A stretch of DNA of 64,000 bases. Source: Bacteroidota bacterium (lineage in GTDB: Bacteria > Bacteroidota > Bacteroidia > Cytophagales > Cytophagaceae). Of this stretch, positions 16,443 to 24,500 are shown one piece after another; position 1 is the first letter of the stretch; each line of letters opens with the position of its first letter. The stretch is taken from assembly GCA_023458555.1 (NCBI GenBank), contig JAEWYS010000015.1, forward strand, positions 220,941 through 284,940, in the 5' to 3' direction. The notes under the pieces are model-generated. The model had not been told where the DNA came from, did not search any database, and worked only from the letters and a program-made list of their open reading frames with translations. A program made the position numbers and the translations under genes.

Positions 16443-17009
16443 ATGAAAAATGACAATAGAAAGCTGACACCAGGGCAGCGTGAAGAACTTATTAACGTAC
16501 TGAAAACCCGCTTCGGGAAAAACACAATTCGTCATAAAACGATCGAATGGACCGATGTGCAGGCAAAACTGGAAAAGCATCCGGAAAAATTATGGTCACT
16601 CCATGAAATGGAAATAACGGGAGGGGAGCCTGATGTCGTCGGTTATGACAAAGAAACGGGGGAATATATTTTTTATGACTGCTCGGCTGAAAGCCCCAAA
16701 GGGCGCCGAAGTGTCTGCTTTGACCGGGAAGGACTGGAGTCAAGAAAAGAGCACAGACCGGACGATAGCGCCATAGATATGGCCCAGGCTATGGGTATTG
16801 AACTCCTGACAGAGGAAGAATACCGGGAGCTGCAGAAATATGGAGAGTTTGACCTGAAAACCTCGAGCTGGGTACAGACTCCGTCTGATATCCGAAAACG
16901 TGGCGGAGCGTTCTTTTGCGACCGTCGATACGGGCATGTGTTTCTGTATCACAATGGTGCGCAGTCTTATTATGCAGCGAGGGGTTTTCGGGGATCGCTG
17001 AGGGTCTGA
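16443..17009 (+). CDS. DUF4256 family protein
   Basis: A 188-residue soluble protein matching the DUF4256 family: LTPGQREELINVLKTRF near the start, the core ITGGEPDVVGYD then FYDCSAESPKGRRSVCFDREGL, and a C-terminal part ending FRGSLRV. I chose the ATG at 16443 (MKNDNRKL), although an in-frame ATG three codons upstream is possible. It lies 24 bases after the DoxX gene, so it may be the fourth gene of that unit. Function unknown; the conserved Cys and acidic residues suggest an enzyme, but this is a guess. Confidence 0.85.
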   Translation: MKNDNRKLTPGQREELINVLKTRFGKNTIRHKTIEWTDVQAKLEKHPEKLWSLHEMEITGGEPDVVGYDKETGEYIFYDCSAESPKGRRSVCFDREGLESRKEHRPDDSAIDMAQAMGIELLTEEEYRELQKYGEFDLKTSSWVQTPSDIRKRGGAFFCDRRYGHVFLYHNGAQSYYAARGFRGSLRV

Positions 17010-17121
17010 AAAGCTGATGTGGCAGCGACAGACAGAACATTTCAGGGAGCAATTTTATCACCGGAAATGTTCTGTTTCGTAAACATTGATGTTTTTGTTT
17101 TGTGATACCGGCAATCACGTT

Positions 17122-17706
17122 ATGGAAAAAACACTGGATGAATTAGTTGAGGATATAAAACGTTGTGCTGTATGTCAGAACGTTTTGCCTCTGGGAGCCC
17201 GGCCGGTAATTGCTGTCGGCAGGCAAAGTAAGATTCTTATCGTTGGTCAGGCTCCGGGCCTGGCAGTGCATCAGACTGCCATACCATGGAATGACAAAAG
17301 CGGGGACAATCTCAGACAATGGCTGGACATAGATAAAGCCACGTTTTATGATACCGGCAAGATCTCTATCATACCCATGGGCTTTTGCTATCCGGGCAGA
17401 GGAAAAAGCGGCGATCTGCCACCAAGACCGGAGTGTGCCCCCCTGTGGCATGACCAGCTTTTGCGCCATTTGCCGGAACTGCGACTCACCCTGCTGATCG
17501 GAAAGTATGCTCAGGAATATTATCTGCCGGACAATCCCTTCAGCCGGTTAACAGAAACGGTGAAAAATGCGCATCGCTTTCTGCCCGGGTTTTTTCCTTT
17601 GCCGCATCCTTCTCCCCGAAACAATATCTGGATGGCCAGAAACGAATGGTTCAAAGAAGATATTCTGCCATTATTGAGGCACAAGGTAAGACATATCCTG
17701 AGTTAA
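17122..17706 (+). CDS. Uracil-DNA glycosylase family protein, likely 4Fe-4S
   Basis: A member of the uracil-DNA glycosylase superfamily, which removes uracil or related bases from DNA. I chose ATG 17122 (MEKTLDELVEDIKRC), 12 codons inside a longer frame. In 194 residues: motif A GQAPG (42-46) and motif B HPSPRN (162-167) of the family-4/5 type. Four cysteines (15, 18, 89, 105) have the spacing C-x2-C and C-x15-C seen in iron-sulfur glycosylases. Motif A has GQAPG where classical family 4 has GEAPG, so the catalytic preference may differ. It is shorter than E. coli Ung and unrelated to it in sequence. Confidence 0.82.
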   Translation: MEKTLDELVEDIKRCAVCQNVLPLGARPVIAVGRQSKILIVGQAPGLAVHQTAIPWNDKSGDNLRQWLDIDKATFYDTGKISIIPMGFCYPGRGKSGDLPPRPECAPLWHDQLLRHLPELRLTLLIGKYAQEYYLPDNPFSRLTETVKNAHRFLPGFFPLPHPSPRNNIWMARNEWFKEDILPLLRHKVRHILS

Positions 17707-17739
17707 GGGTTATCATGCATTGCTATCAGACTGCTCGGA

Positions 17740-18690
17740 TCAGAGCTCTGCCCGGATTTTTTCCAGCAAGGCTTTCGTTTTAAGAATTCCCTGTTTTTCC
17801 GGCAGACTTTCTCCTTCATACTCGATACCGATGTAACCTTTATATCCTGATTTCTGAATCAGCTGCAGCATACGTCGAAAATCGGTATGTACTTCATTGC
17901 CATTGTCGTCAAAATCAAAACTTTTTGCGCTTATGCCTTTGGCATAGGGTAGCAACTCTTCAACACCTTTGTAGGGATCATACCAGTCTACACAGGGAGA
18001 TTCCCACATGTCTCCTTTTTCTCTTCGCAGGCAGAAGTTGCCAAAGTCCGGTAATGTACCGCAAAAAGGGTTGTTTACCTGTCGGATCACTTCTGCCAGC
18101 AGCTTTCCACTGGATGAAAACTGTCCGTGATTTTCAACCAGTACATGTATTTTTCTGCTTGCGCAAAACTCTGCAAGTCTGCCAAGCCCATTGATAGAAG
18201 CCTGCTGCCATACATGCTCGTTTTTGTTTTCTCCATGCAGGTTGACACGAATCGCGTGGCAGCCAAGATATGCTGCCGCTTCCACCCACTTATAATGGTT
18301 TTCTACCGCTTTTTTTTGTTCTGCCGCATCAGGAGATGCAAGTGACCCTTCCTGATCCACCATAATTAAAAGACTTTTTACTTCATGATCTTTGCAGCGT
18401 GCTTTAAGAGTCTTGAGGTAGGCCTGGTCGCTGGCTTTATCCTTAAAAAACTGGTTTACATATTCAATGGCACTGATGTTATAATGTTTTCTGGCTATTT
18501 CGGGAAAGTCCAGCGTGGTCATCTCATTGCTGAAAAGTGCTTTGTGCAGAGACCATTGCGCCAGTGATATTCTGAAATGAAATTTTTTAGTTTCTTCTGG
18601 CTGCAGAAAGGCGGACAAGCTGCCGGAAAGCGCAATACCGCCGGCAAGCTTGCCTGCTTTGAAGAGAAAATCTCGTCTTGATGTGTTCAT
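17740..18690 (-). CDS. Sugar phosphate isomerase/epimerase-like TIM-barrel protein with Tat-type signal
   Basis: A 316-residue xylose-isomerase-like TIM barrel (AP endonuclease 2 fold). The N-terminus MNTSRRDFLFKAGKLAGG carries a twin-arginine SRRDFLFKAG signal, so it is probably exported folded. Barrel elements include AIEYVNQFF, CHAIRVNLHG, HVLVENHGQ, FCGTLPDFGNF and GYIGIEYEGE, with acidic and His metal ligands at strand ends. The substrate is unknown; exported members occur in carbohydrate loci. It converges with the plus-strand glycosylase gene. The next gene upstream is the TIGR03032 protein, 196 bases away. Confidence 0.88.
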   Translation of the reverse strand: MNTSRRDFLFKAGKLAGGIALSGSLSAFLQPEETKKFHFRISLAQWSLHKALFSNEMTTLDFPEIARKHYNISAIEYVNQFFKDKASDQAYLKTLKARCKDHEVKSLLIMVDQEGSLASPDAAEQKKAVENHYKWVEAAAYLGCHAIRVNLHGENKNEHVWQQASINGLGRLAEFCASRKIHVLVENHGQFSSSGKLLAEVIRQVNNPFCGTLPDFGNFCLRREKGDMWESPCVDWYDPYKGVEELLPYAKGISAKSFDFDDNGNEVHTDFRRMLQLIQKSGYKGYIGIEYEGESLPEKQGILKTKALLEKIRAEL

Positions 18691-18886
18691 AAGTATAGAC
18701 TATACAAAAAATAGAAAATCCATTAAAAAGCATGTATCTTTCTTCCGGATAGCAAACCGGGTTATCAAAGTTATTATTATTCGGTTAAAAATTACCAGTT
18801 CTGCTATGAAAACCGGAATCATTTATGGTATCCGATACCCGGGAAGTCCAAAACAGCAAACAGCCGATATAGCGGGCAAGAAAACG

Positions 18887-19939
18887 TTAAGATTCTGCCC
18901 AAAACGTGCCTTTTTCCGTTACCAGCGCTTTTCGATGCTCTTCTCTCAGTGTATTCAGAATACCGGGTCTGCGCAGTCCTTCCAGAAATTGCACATCATA
19001 GATTTCCTCCACACTGTTTTCGTAGCGGATATAGCCGACCGGTTCTCCGCTTGGCAGGTGTACGGCCACTATTCCACAGAAAAGAGGACTTTCTGCTACT
19101 GGTAAACTTCTGAATGTGCTTGAATTTTTCCGAAGGCCGGACAGGCCGATAAACAGGATATCGTCTTTGTGGCACATACCTCTTAAAAACCCATTGAGCC
19201 TGGTAACAATATCGTACCTGCCTGTATGAGTATCTATACTGATCAGCTCGCCAGTGGCAGAGCACAAGACAAACAGCTGGTTATCGTAGATGCGGGGCGA
19301 ATGAGGCATGGCCAGCCCGTGGGTGATGATTTCACCCGATTCCACGTCCATGAGGATTCCGCCGTTTTGTACAGAATTCCTCCAGCCTTTGGGCGAGTCC
19401 GTACTACCCAGCGCAGTCACATACCCGGGCTTTCCGTTTTCCATAGCCATTCCGTTGAGGTGGCAGCGGTCGTCGGGTGTCAGCCCTGTGATGAAAGAAG
19501 GCTGCCAGCGGGCTTTGAAGCTGAACTCATCATCAATGATGCTCAGGCAGGAAAACCGGGTATTGACTCCCCATAATCCCTCGGTGCCCCATGCCATATC
19601 GTGCAGATCAATTTCTCCGCTATAGTAGGTAGCCCGGGGCAGATAGAGGGCGTCGTAGCTGCCGGATCCATAGTTTCGTGCCAGTGAACCGGAGCTGGCA
19701 AGAACCTGAACTTCATACTGTGTAGCTACAGCGAGCCTGTTGTCTTTTACTGCCAGTCCCATTGCTTTGTCGTACTGACGCGGAAGCTGAATAATCTCCT
19801 GTTCGTTGATGGAGCTGATGAAAATCAATTTACCCGCCTGATACGTTGTAATGGCCAGTGTTCCCTGTAGTTTCCACAAAAGTTCCTGCATGCCGGGAGA
19901 GACAGAACAGGTAAAAGGTGGCAGATGCTGAGTATTCAT
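18887..19939 (-). CDS. TIGR03032 / DUF4915 family beta-propeller protein
   Basis: A 350-residue protein matching the TIGR03032 family: an opening FTCSVSPGMQELLWKLQGTLAITTYQAGKLIFI, LPRQYDKAMGLAV, DLHDMAWG, LWGVNTRFSCLS and HLNGMAM, with repeated propeller-blade strands. No signal peptide is seen, so it is cytoplasmic. The function is unknown; in cyanobacteria and proteobacteria the family occurs with TPR and repeat-protein genes. Here it lies directly downstream of the gene for a large repetitive surface protein, separated by a terminator. Confidence 0.85.
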   Translation of the reverse strand: MNTQHLPPFTCSVSPGMQELLWKLQGTLAITTYQAGKLIFISSINEQEIIQLPRQYDKAMGLAVKDNRLAVATQYEVQVLASSGSLARNYGSGSYDALYLPRATYYSGEIDLHDMAWGTEGLWGVNTRFSCLSIIDDEFSFKARWQPSFITGLTPDDRCHLNGMAMENGKPGYVTALGSTDSPKGWRNSVQNGGILMDVESGEIITHGLAMPHSPRIYDNQLFVLCSATGELISIDTHTGRYDIVTRLNGFLRGMCHKDDILFIGLSGLRKNSSTFRSLPVAESPLFCGIVAVHLPSGEPVGYIRYENSVEEIYDVQFLEGLRRPGILNTLREEHRKALVTEKGTFWAES

Positions 19940-19957
19940 ATAGGTATGCTTTAACGG

Positions 19958-19989
19958 AAAAAGGATATAGGCTTTCTTATATCCTTTTT
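19958..19989 (-). terminator. Strong intrinsic terminator after the repetitive surface protein gene
   Basis: AAAAAGGATATA and TATATCCTTTTT form a perfect 12-bp stem around an 8-nt loop. On the minus strand it ends in a T-run, 26 bases past the stop of the 748-residue surface protein. It is symmetric enough to work in both directions, but only the minus strand has a gene running into it. Confidence 0.85.
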
Positions 19990-20014
19990 CATTTATTAAA
20001 TCTGTTCCGGAAGC

Positions 20015-22261
20015 CTATTCAATTACCAGCTTTTTTACTCCGGTTCTGTCGTTTTGGCTGAACTCAAGCAGATAAACTCCGGATGACAGACCTTTGGTAG
20101 AAATGGTTCGGTTGCTGATCAGCTCCTGTTTCAGCACATTGCCTGAAAGATCCATTATGCGTATCTGTATGCTGCCATCCAGATCGATTTGTATCGTTTC
20201 CCTTGCCGGGTTGGGATACAAGCAAACCGATGCGCCAAAGGCATTGATACTGGTCAGACCAGTTTCAATAACATCATTAACAGTGATCACGAACACTTTT
20301 TCATAGCTCAGCCCTCCCTGATCGGTAACGCTTACGCGGATACTGTAGCTGTCTTTTGTTTCAAAATCGGGACTTTCATTGATGAGAAGCTGATCTCCTG
20401 CGATGGAGAAGGATGCATTGTCGTCGTCTCCTTCGCCTGTAACCAGCGTATAAGTGAAGCTGTCGCCTGCATCCGGATCGATAGCGGAGAACAGACCGAC
20501 TCCCGAATCAGCAGGAATTTTTTCGTCGATAGAGTCAGTATTCAGCAAAATATCGCTTGGCGCTTCATTTATATCATTGATGGTAATCACGAATGCTTTT
20601 TCGACGCTGAGTCCTTCCTGATCGATAGCTCTTATCCGGATATTATAGCTGCTTTTTGCTTCAAAATCCGGACGTATATTGATGAGTAGCTGATCACCTG
20701 CAATAGTGAAATCGTTGTTGTCTTCAGCACCTTCACCGGTTACCAGTGTATAAGTAAAGCTGTCGTCTGCATCCGGATCAGTAGCGCTAAGTGTGCCGAT
20801 TGTTGTTCCGGCAGCTACATTTTCGTCTGCTGAAAGGCTGGACAGAGCTATATCGGTTGGTGGCTGATTGACAGCATATCGTTGGGCGTAAATACCAAAG
20901 TTACTGCCGTCTTGTCCGTCGCCTGACCAGGTAATTACAAAGTTTTTAGTGTCAGCTATGACGACAGAAGGAGAGGTCTGACTACCGGCAGTATAGGTAT
21001 TTGCAAGAAACTCTGTGCCTTCCGGTTCTCCGTCTGCATGGTATCGTTGAGCAGAGATTCCCCCATCACTGTCCAGCGCAGGGCTGCTCCATGCTATAAT
21101 AAAGTCACCGGTGCTGTTCATATGAACAGAAGGTGTACTTTGTGCACCGCTGGTATGTGTGTTTACCTGAAATTCTGGGCCAACTGGTACTCCTGAAGCA
21201 TTGTAGCATTGTGCATAAATACCATCTCCGCTTCCATCCTGAGGACTTTGCCAGGCTACTACAAAATCTCCGTCGCTATCCATGGCGACAACAGTAGCTC
21301 TTTGCTGCCCTTGTGTGTAGGTGTTTACCTGAAACTCTGTTCCCTGCTTCATGCCACTGGCATTATAGCGCTGACCATAAATACCGTAGCTGTTTCCATC
21401 CTGGCCATCACTTTGCCAGGTAACAACAAAATCGCCGTCGCTGTCCATGGCCACAGAAGGGAAACGCTGGACTCCGGCAGTCTGGGTATTGACGTGCAGC
21501 TCGCCGCTTACGGCCAGTCCGGAGGCATTGTACTGCCGTGCAAAAATTCCGTATTGCGGATCCTGCTGGCATGTCCAGGCGACTACAAAGTCGCCGTCGC
21601 TGTCCATTGCTACCGAAGGGGAATATTGATTACCATCCGTATAGATGTTTACCTGAAATTCGCTTCCAAGCGCTGTACCGGAAGCTGCAAATCGCTGCCC
21701 GAAGACCCCGCCCCGGCTTCCATCCTGGTCGCTGCTGGTCCAGACGATGACAAAATTGCCGTTGTCGTCCATGGCAATGGAGGGCTGGGTCTGGCGGCTT
21801 TCTGTATAGGTATTTACCTGAAACTCCGTAGTGGTTGGCTCGCCCTTGGCATTATAGCACTGAGCGAAGATTCCGTACTCCGAAGGATCATCCTGACCAC
21901 GGCTGGCCCAGGTAACTACAAAATCCCCATCCTTGTCTATGGCAATTTTTTGAAACCGTTGTGTACCAGTAGTGTGTGTATTGACTCTGAACTCGCCTCC
22001 CACAGGCTTCGCTTCCTGAGCTATTGAAGGGGTAAGACTCAGGCCGGTTATGACCAGTGCCGCACTGCCGTATTGCAGCTTGCTATCCAGACGGACTAAC
22101 TGAACTTTTAGCTTGTAAAGTCTTCTCAATAGCTTGTATTGCTGCTGTTTGTTTAATTTTCCGAATCTTCCGGATACAAAACTTTTGTTAAGGCGCAACT
22201 GCAACTTATGGTATAGGGCCGTCAGGCGATTGTAGAAGTAATCAAGTAGACTTTTTTTCAT
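20015..22261 (-). CDS. Repetitive T9SS surface protein with two cadherin-like domains and a long signal region
   Basis: A 748-residue secreted protein. Residues 1-64 are an unusual basic, helical extension (KKSLLDYFYNRLTALYHKL, then KLNKQQQYKLLRRLYKLK) before a hydrophobic signal core (about 65-80, ending PSIAQ). Seven repeats of about 52 residues follow (88-465) with the motif EFQVNTYT...SVAMDSDGDFVVAWQS...YGIYAQRYNASG, predicted beta-sheet blades. Two cadherin-like repeats come next (about 468-655, with FTYTLVTGEG and DFEAKSSYNIRIRA). A T9SS type A sorting domain (about 670-748, YPNPARETIQI to KKLVIE) ends it. It is probably anchored on the cell surface or released. Four phased TACGTA sites lie upstream. 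Confidence 0.85.
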   Translation of the reverse strand: MKKSLLDYFYNRLTALYHKLQLRLNKSFVSGRFGKLNKQQQYKLLRRLYKLKVQLVRLDSKLQYGSAALVITGLSLTPSIAQEAKPVGGEFRVNTHTTGTQRFQKIAIDKDGDFVVTWASRGQDDPSEYGIFAQCYNAKGEPTTTEFQVNTYTESRQTQPSIAMDDNGNFVIVWTSSDQDGSRGGVFGQRFAASGTALGSEFQVNIYTDGNQYSPSVAMDSDGDFVVAWTCQQDPQYGIFARQYNASGLAVSGELHVNTQTAGVQRFPSVAMDSDGDFVVTWQSDGQDGNSYGIYGQRYNASGMKQGTEFQVNTYTQGQQRATVVAMDSDGDFVVAWQSPQDGSGDGIYAQCYNASGVPVGPEFQVNTHTSGAQSTPSVHMNSTGDFIIAWSSPALDSDGGISAQRYHADGEPEGTEFLANTYTAGSQTSPSVVIADTKNFVITWSGDGQDGSNFGIYAQRYAVNQPPTDIALSSLSADENVAAGTTIGTLSATDPDADDSFTYTLVTGEGAEDNNDFTIAGDQLLINIRPDFEAKSSYNIRIRAIDQEGLSVEKAFVITINDINEAPSDILLNTDSIDEKIPADSGVGLFSAIDPDAGDSFTYTLVTGEGDDDNASFSIAGDQLLINESPDFETKDSYSIRVSVTDQGGLSYEKVFVITVNDVIETGLTSINAFGASVCLYPNPARETIQIDLDGSIQIRIMDLSGNVLKQELISNRTISTKGLSSGVYLLEFSQNDRTGVKKLVIE

Positions 22262-22735
22262 ACCTGTTTTAGTGAATAATAAAATGGATAATGCAAGATA
22301 CGATGGAAAAATGACTTTACGTAAATCAGGTGCTTTTTATAGAAATTAAATAGGAGAGAATTCCTGACTGTTAGTTAATAATGTGTTTTTACGTATTTGC
22401 AATCTTAATACGTAAAAAATAAGTATAAATACGTAGTTTTGTTTTTTTAATTTTTCTATCATTGCAATGTGATACTAAAAAACTTGCAGTGATTACTTCC
22501 TGTCCAATATCATACTGGATACCAGCAGCTATGTGCGCCTGAGCCTTTACTACGAGGCTTAACATTGTTTTTTCTATAAAACAAAAAAGCTATGAATTAA
22601 CTCAAAAAGAAAGTTTTCTAACATAGTAGAAAAAGTATTTTATCCAAAAACAGCAATAAGGGAATTTTTGAAATCCAGAAGCCATATATTAAAACTGAAA
22701 GAGGAAGATGATAAAAAGATTGGGGGTGTAAATGG
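22262..22735. other. AT-rich intergenic region with four TACGTA sites
   Basis: No supported gene lies in this 474-bp region between two minus-strand genes. It is visibly AT-rich. TACGTA occurs at 22318, 22390, 22409 and 22430; the first is within the perfect palindrome TTTACGTAAA (22316-22325). The last three are spaced 19 and 21 bases, close to two helical turns. They lie 57-174 bases upstream of the repetitive surface protein start and may be operator sites for it. Confidence 0.5.
22318..22435 (-). promoter_or_regulatory. Candidate phased TACGTA operator array
   Basis: Four copies of the 6-bp palindrome TACGTA fall at 22318-22323, 22390-22395, 22409-22414 and 22430-22435. The last three keep a near-20-bp period, placing them on one DNA face. 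By chance one copy would be expected every few kilobases, so four in 118 bases is notable even in AT-rich DNA. The cognate regulator is unknown. Confidence 0.4.
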
Positions 22736-23671
22736 TTATTCTATTTTGTGAAATTCCCTTCGACAGTGGCAGAAGCCTGACTCAAGTTGACGATCAAGAA
22801 AAAAAGTAACTTCAGGATACAGTTCACCTAAAGATTTATTCCACTGGTTGTATATCATCTGATATGCCGGAATAGTAAGAGGGAGGATCTGCACGGTTCC
22901 GTTATCAGATGTTTCGATATATATTATATCTCTAGTCGACCATATTTTTTTTGCCTTAATTAGAATAGGATAATAATTTTTTTCACATAGTTCTTGTTTG
23001 TTTATCAAAGGGTATGCAAGCAGAAAGATATCTGCCGGACAAGTTTTATTATTGATGAACAGTATTTTAATATCAAAGATGATTGACTCGAAGGAACCGA
23101 ACCTATAGATTCCGCCATTATTGCTTATAGGTGACAATAAGCGTTTCAGCTCTGTTTCCAATTGAATTCTTTGTTTTCGAAGATCCGGATTCTCATAGAC
23201 ATCATTGATCAAATCAATTGTTTTTTGAATCAGGTCTGTGACTGCTGGTCCGGCATATGAATAGTTTTTCGGATGAGCATAACTGTTTCGGATTTGCCTG
23301 ATTTGTGTCAGATAGTTGATGTTGGAAATTTCAAAATAATTCCGGTCCAGAAACCAGCTTATCAGATTCTTTAAATCTCGTCTCTGTTCACCTTTTTTTA
23401 TTTTGATAGTCCATTTTTCACCTGTCAATTCCAGATAACGGGTTTGTAGTGCCAGTTCCAGCGTTAGCAATGCTTTGGATGTCGCGACATCACAAAACTC
23501 GTATTCATAGTAACTGTGAAGAAGCAGCTTTTTAATAACTCTGAAGCAGTTGATTATATCTTCAGGAACAGCTTTTTTGAAAAACATATTGGGCATAATC
23601 CAGTTTTTGAAAGTCTGGAAATCCTTGCCGGACTCAAAAATATCCCAGCGGAAATCTTTCTTAAAGTTCAT
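22736..23671 (-). CDS. Hypothetical protein with HEPN-like RNxxxH motif
   Basis: A 311-residue cytoplasmic protein I cannot assign by name. Residues about 45-160 are all helical and carry LLTLELALQTRYLEL then TQIRQIRNSYAHPKN. The R-N-x3-H pattern (RNSYAH) on a predicted helix is the hallmark of HEPN domains, several of which are RNases in toxin-antitoxin, abortive-infection and CRISPR-linked systems. The C-terminal part (about 190-311) is mixed alpha/beta, ending with a Cys/His-rich FCHCRREFH. Codon use is visibly more AT-rich than in neighbouring genes, and AT-rich spacers flank it, so it may be acquired. No partner gene (antitoxin, MNT) adjoins it. Confidence 0.65.
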   Translation of the reverse strand: MNFKKDFRWDIFESGKDFQTFKNWIMPNMFFKKAVPEDIINCFRVIKKLLLHSYYEYEFCDVATSKALLTLELALQTRYLELTGEKWTIKIKKGEQRRDLKNLISWFLDRNYFEISNINYLTQIRQIRNSYAHPKNYSYAGPAVTDLIQKTIDLINDVYENPDLRKQRIQLETELKRLLSPISNNGGIYRFGSFESIIFDIKILFINNKTCPADIFLLAYPLINKQELCEKNYYPILIKAKKIWSTRDIIYIETSDNGTVQILPLTIPAYQMIYNQWNKSLGELYPEVTFFLDRQLESGFCHCRREFHKIE

Positions 23672-23870
23672 AGTTATCAGTTTCTTGGCGCAATATACAC
23701 ATTTTATTTTTTTGTTTTATAATTTATATTATGTTAAATAGAAAATTAAGCGATACCACTACTTATTTATGGAGACTTATCCGATTTTAAACCCTCGCTT
23801 ACAAAACCCCTTCTCACCCGGCAAGCTCTGGTCTCATTCCTGAGACCGGGCCTGCTCAATTGTGCTTTTG

Positions 23871-24500
23871 TTAGTCAAGCAGATTCGTCTCCGCAGCTTT
23901 CTTGATAAGCTCCGCAGTGTTGTTGACTTTGAGCTTTTTCATGATATTGACACGATGTGTTTCTACGGTACGTGTACTCAGAAACAGTCGGTCCGCAATC
24001 ATTTTGGTGCTGAGTCCGTTGGCTACGAGTTGCAGAATTTCCTTTTCCCGCGCGGTAATATTGACCTCTACCTGGCCTTTGCGCAATGTTTCGATCATGA
24101 GTTCCGACACTTTGCTGTTAAAGTACTTTTCGCCTATAGTTACCTTCTTTATGGCTTCCATAAGCTCTTCTTCATCTACATTTTTGAACAGATATGCATT
24201 GGCGCCGCTCTGGATGCTTTTGACAATATAATTGCCGTCTTCATGCATCGAAAGCACCAGAATATGAATGGAAGGCAGAATTTTCCGGATCTGAGGTATG
24301 GTGTCCAGGCCGTTCATTTCGGGCATGGAGAGGTCGATAAGAATGAGATCAGGCTTGAGCTCCTGCAGCAAATCCAGTACCTGATGACCGTTTTCAGCTT
24401 CACCTACTACTTCAATATGCTGGTATTTTTCCAGCAGTGCACGTATTCCTTCTCTGAAAAGCTTGTGATCGTCAGCAAGTAAGATTCTTAATTTATCCAT
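23871..24500 (-). CDS. NarL/LuxR-type response regulator
   Basis: The output half of a two-component pair. The receiver domain (1-120) has Asp10/Asp11, the phosphorylated Asp56 in LILIDLSMPEMNG and Lys106. A LuxR-type helix-turn-helix (about 145-205) carries ITAREKEILQLVANGLSTKMIADRLFLSTRTVETHRVNIMKKL. The length, 209 residues, is typical. It overlaps the upstream histidine kinase gene by 8 bases, so the two are translated together. The regulon is unknown. Confidence 0.96.
   Translation of the reverse strand: MDKLRILLADDHKLFREGIRALLEKYQHIEVVGEAENGHQVLDLLQELKPDLILIDLSMPEMNGLDTIPQIRKILPSIHILVLSMHEDGNYIVKSIQSGANAYLFKNVDEEELMEAIKKVTIGEKYFNSKVSELMIETLRKGQVEVNITAREKEILQLVANGLSTKMIADRLFLSTRTVETHRVNIMKKLKVNNTAELIKKAAETNLLD

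Noticed and set aside
20400..22000. Regularly spaced DNA repeats that might suggest a CRISPR array
   Set aside because: The period is about 150 bases and the repeats translate into imperfect protein repeats of a surface protein.
21209..22027. 272-codon plus-strand frame antisense to the repetitive surface protein
   Set aside because: Its repeats are reverse images of the 52-residue protein repeats on the minus strand.
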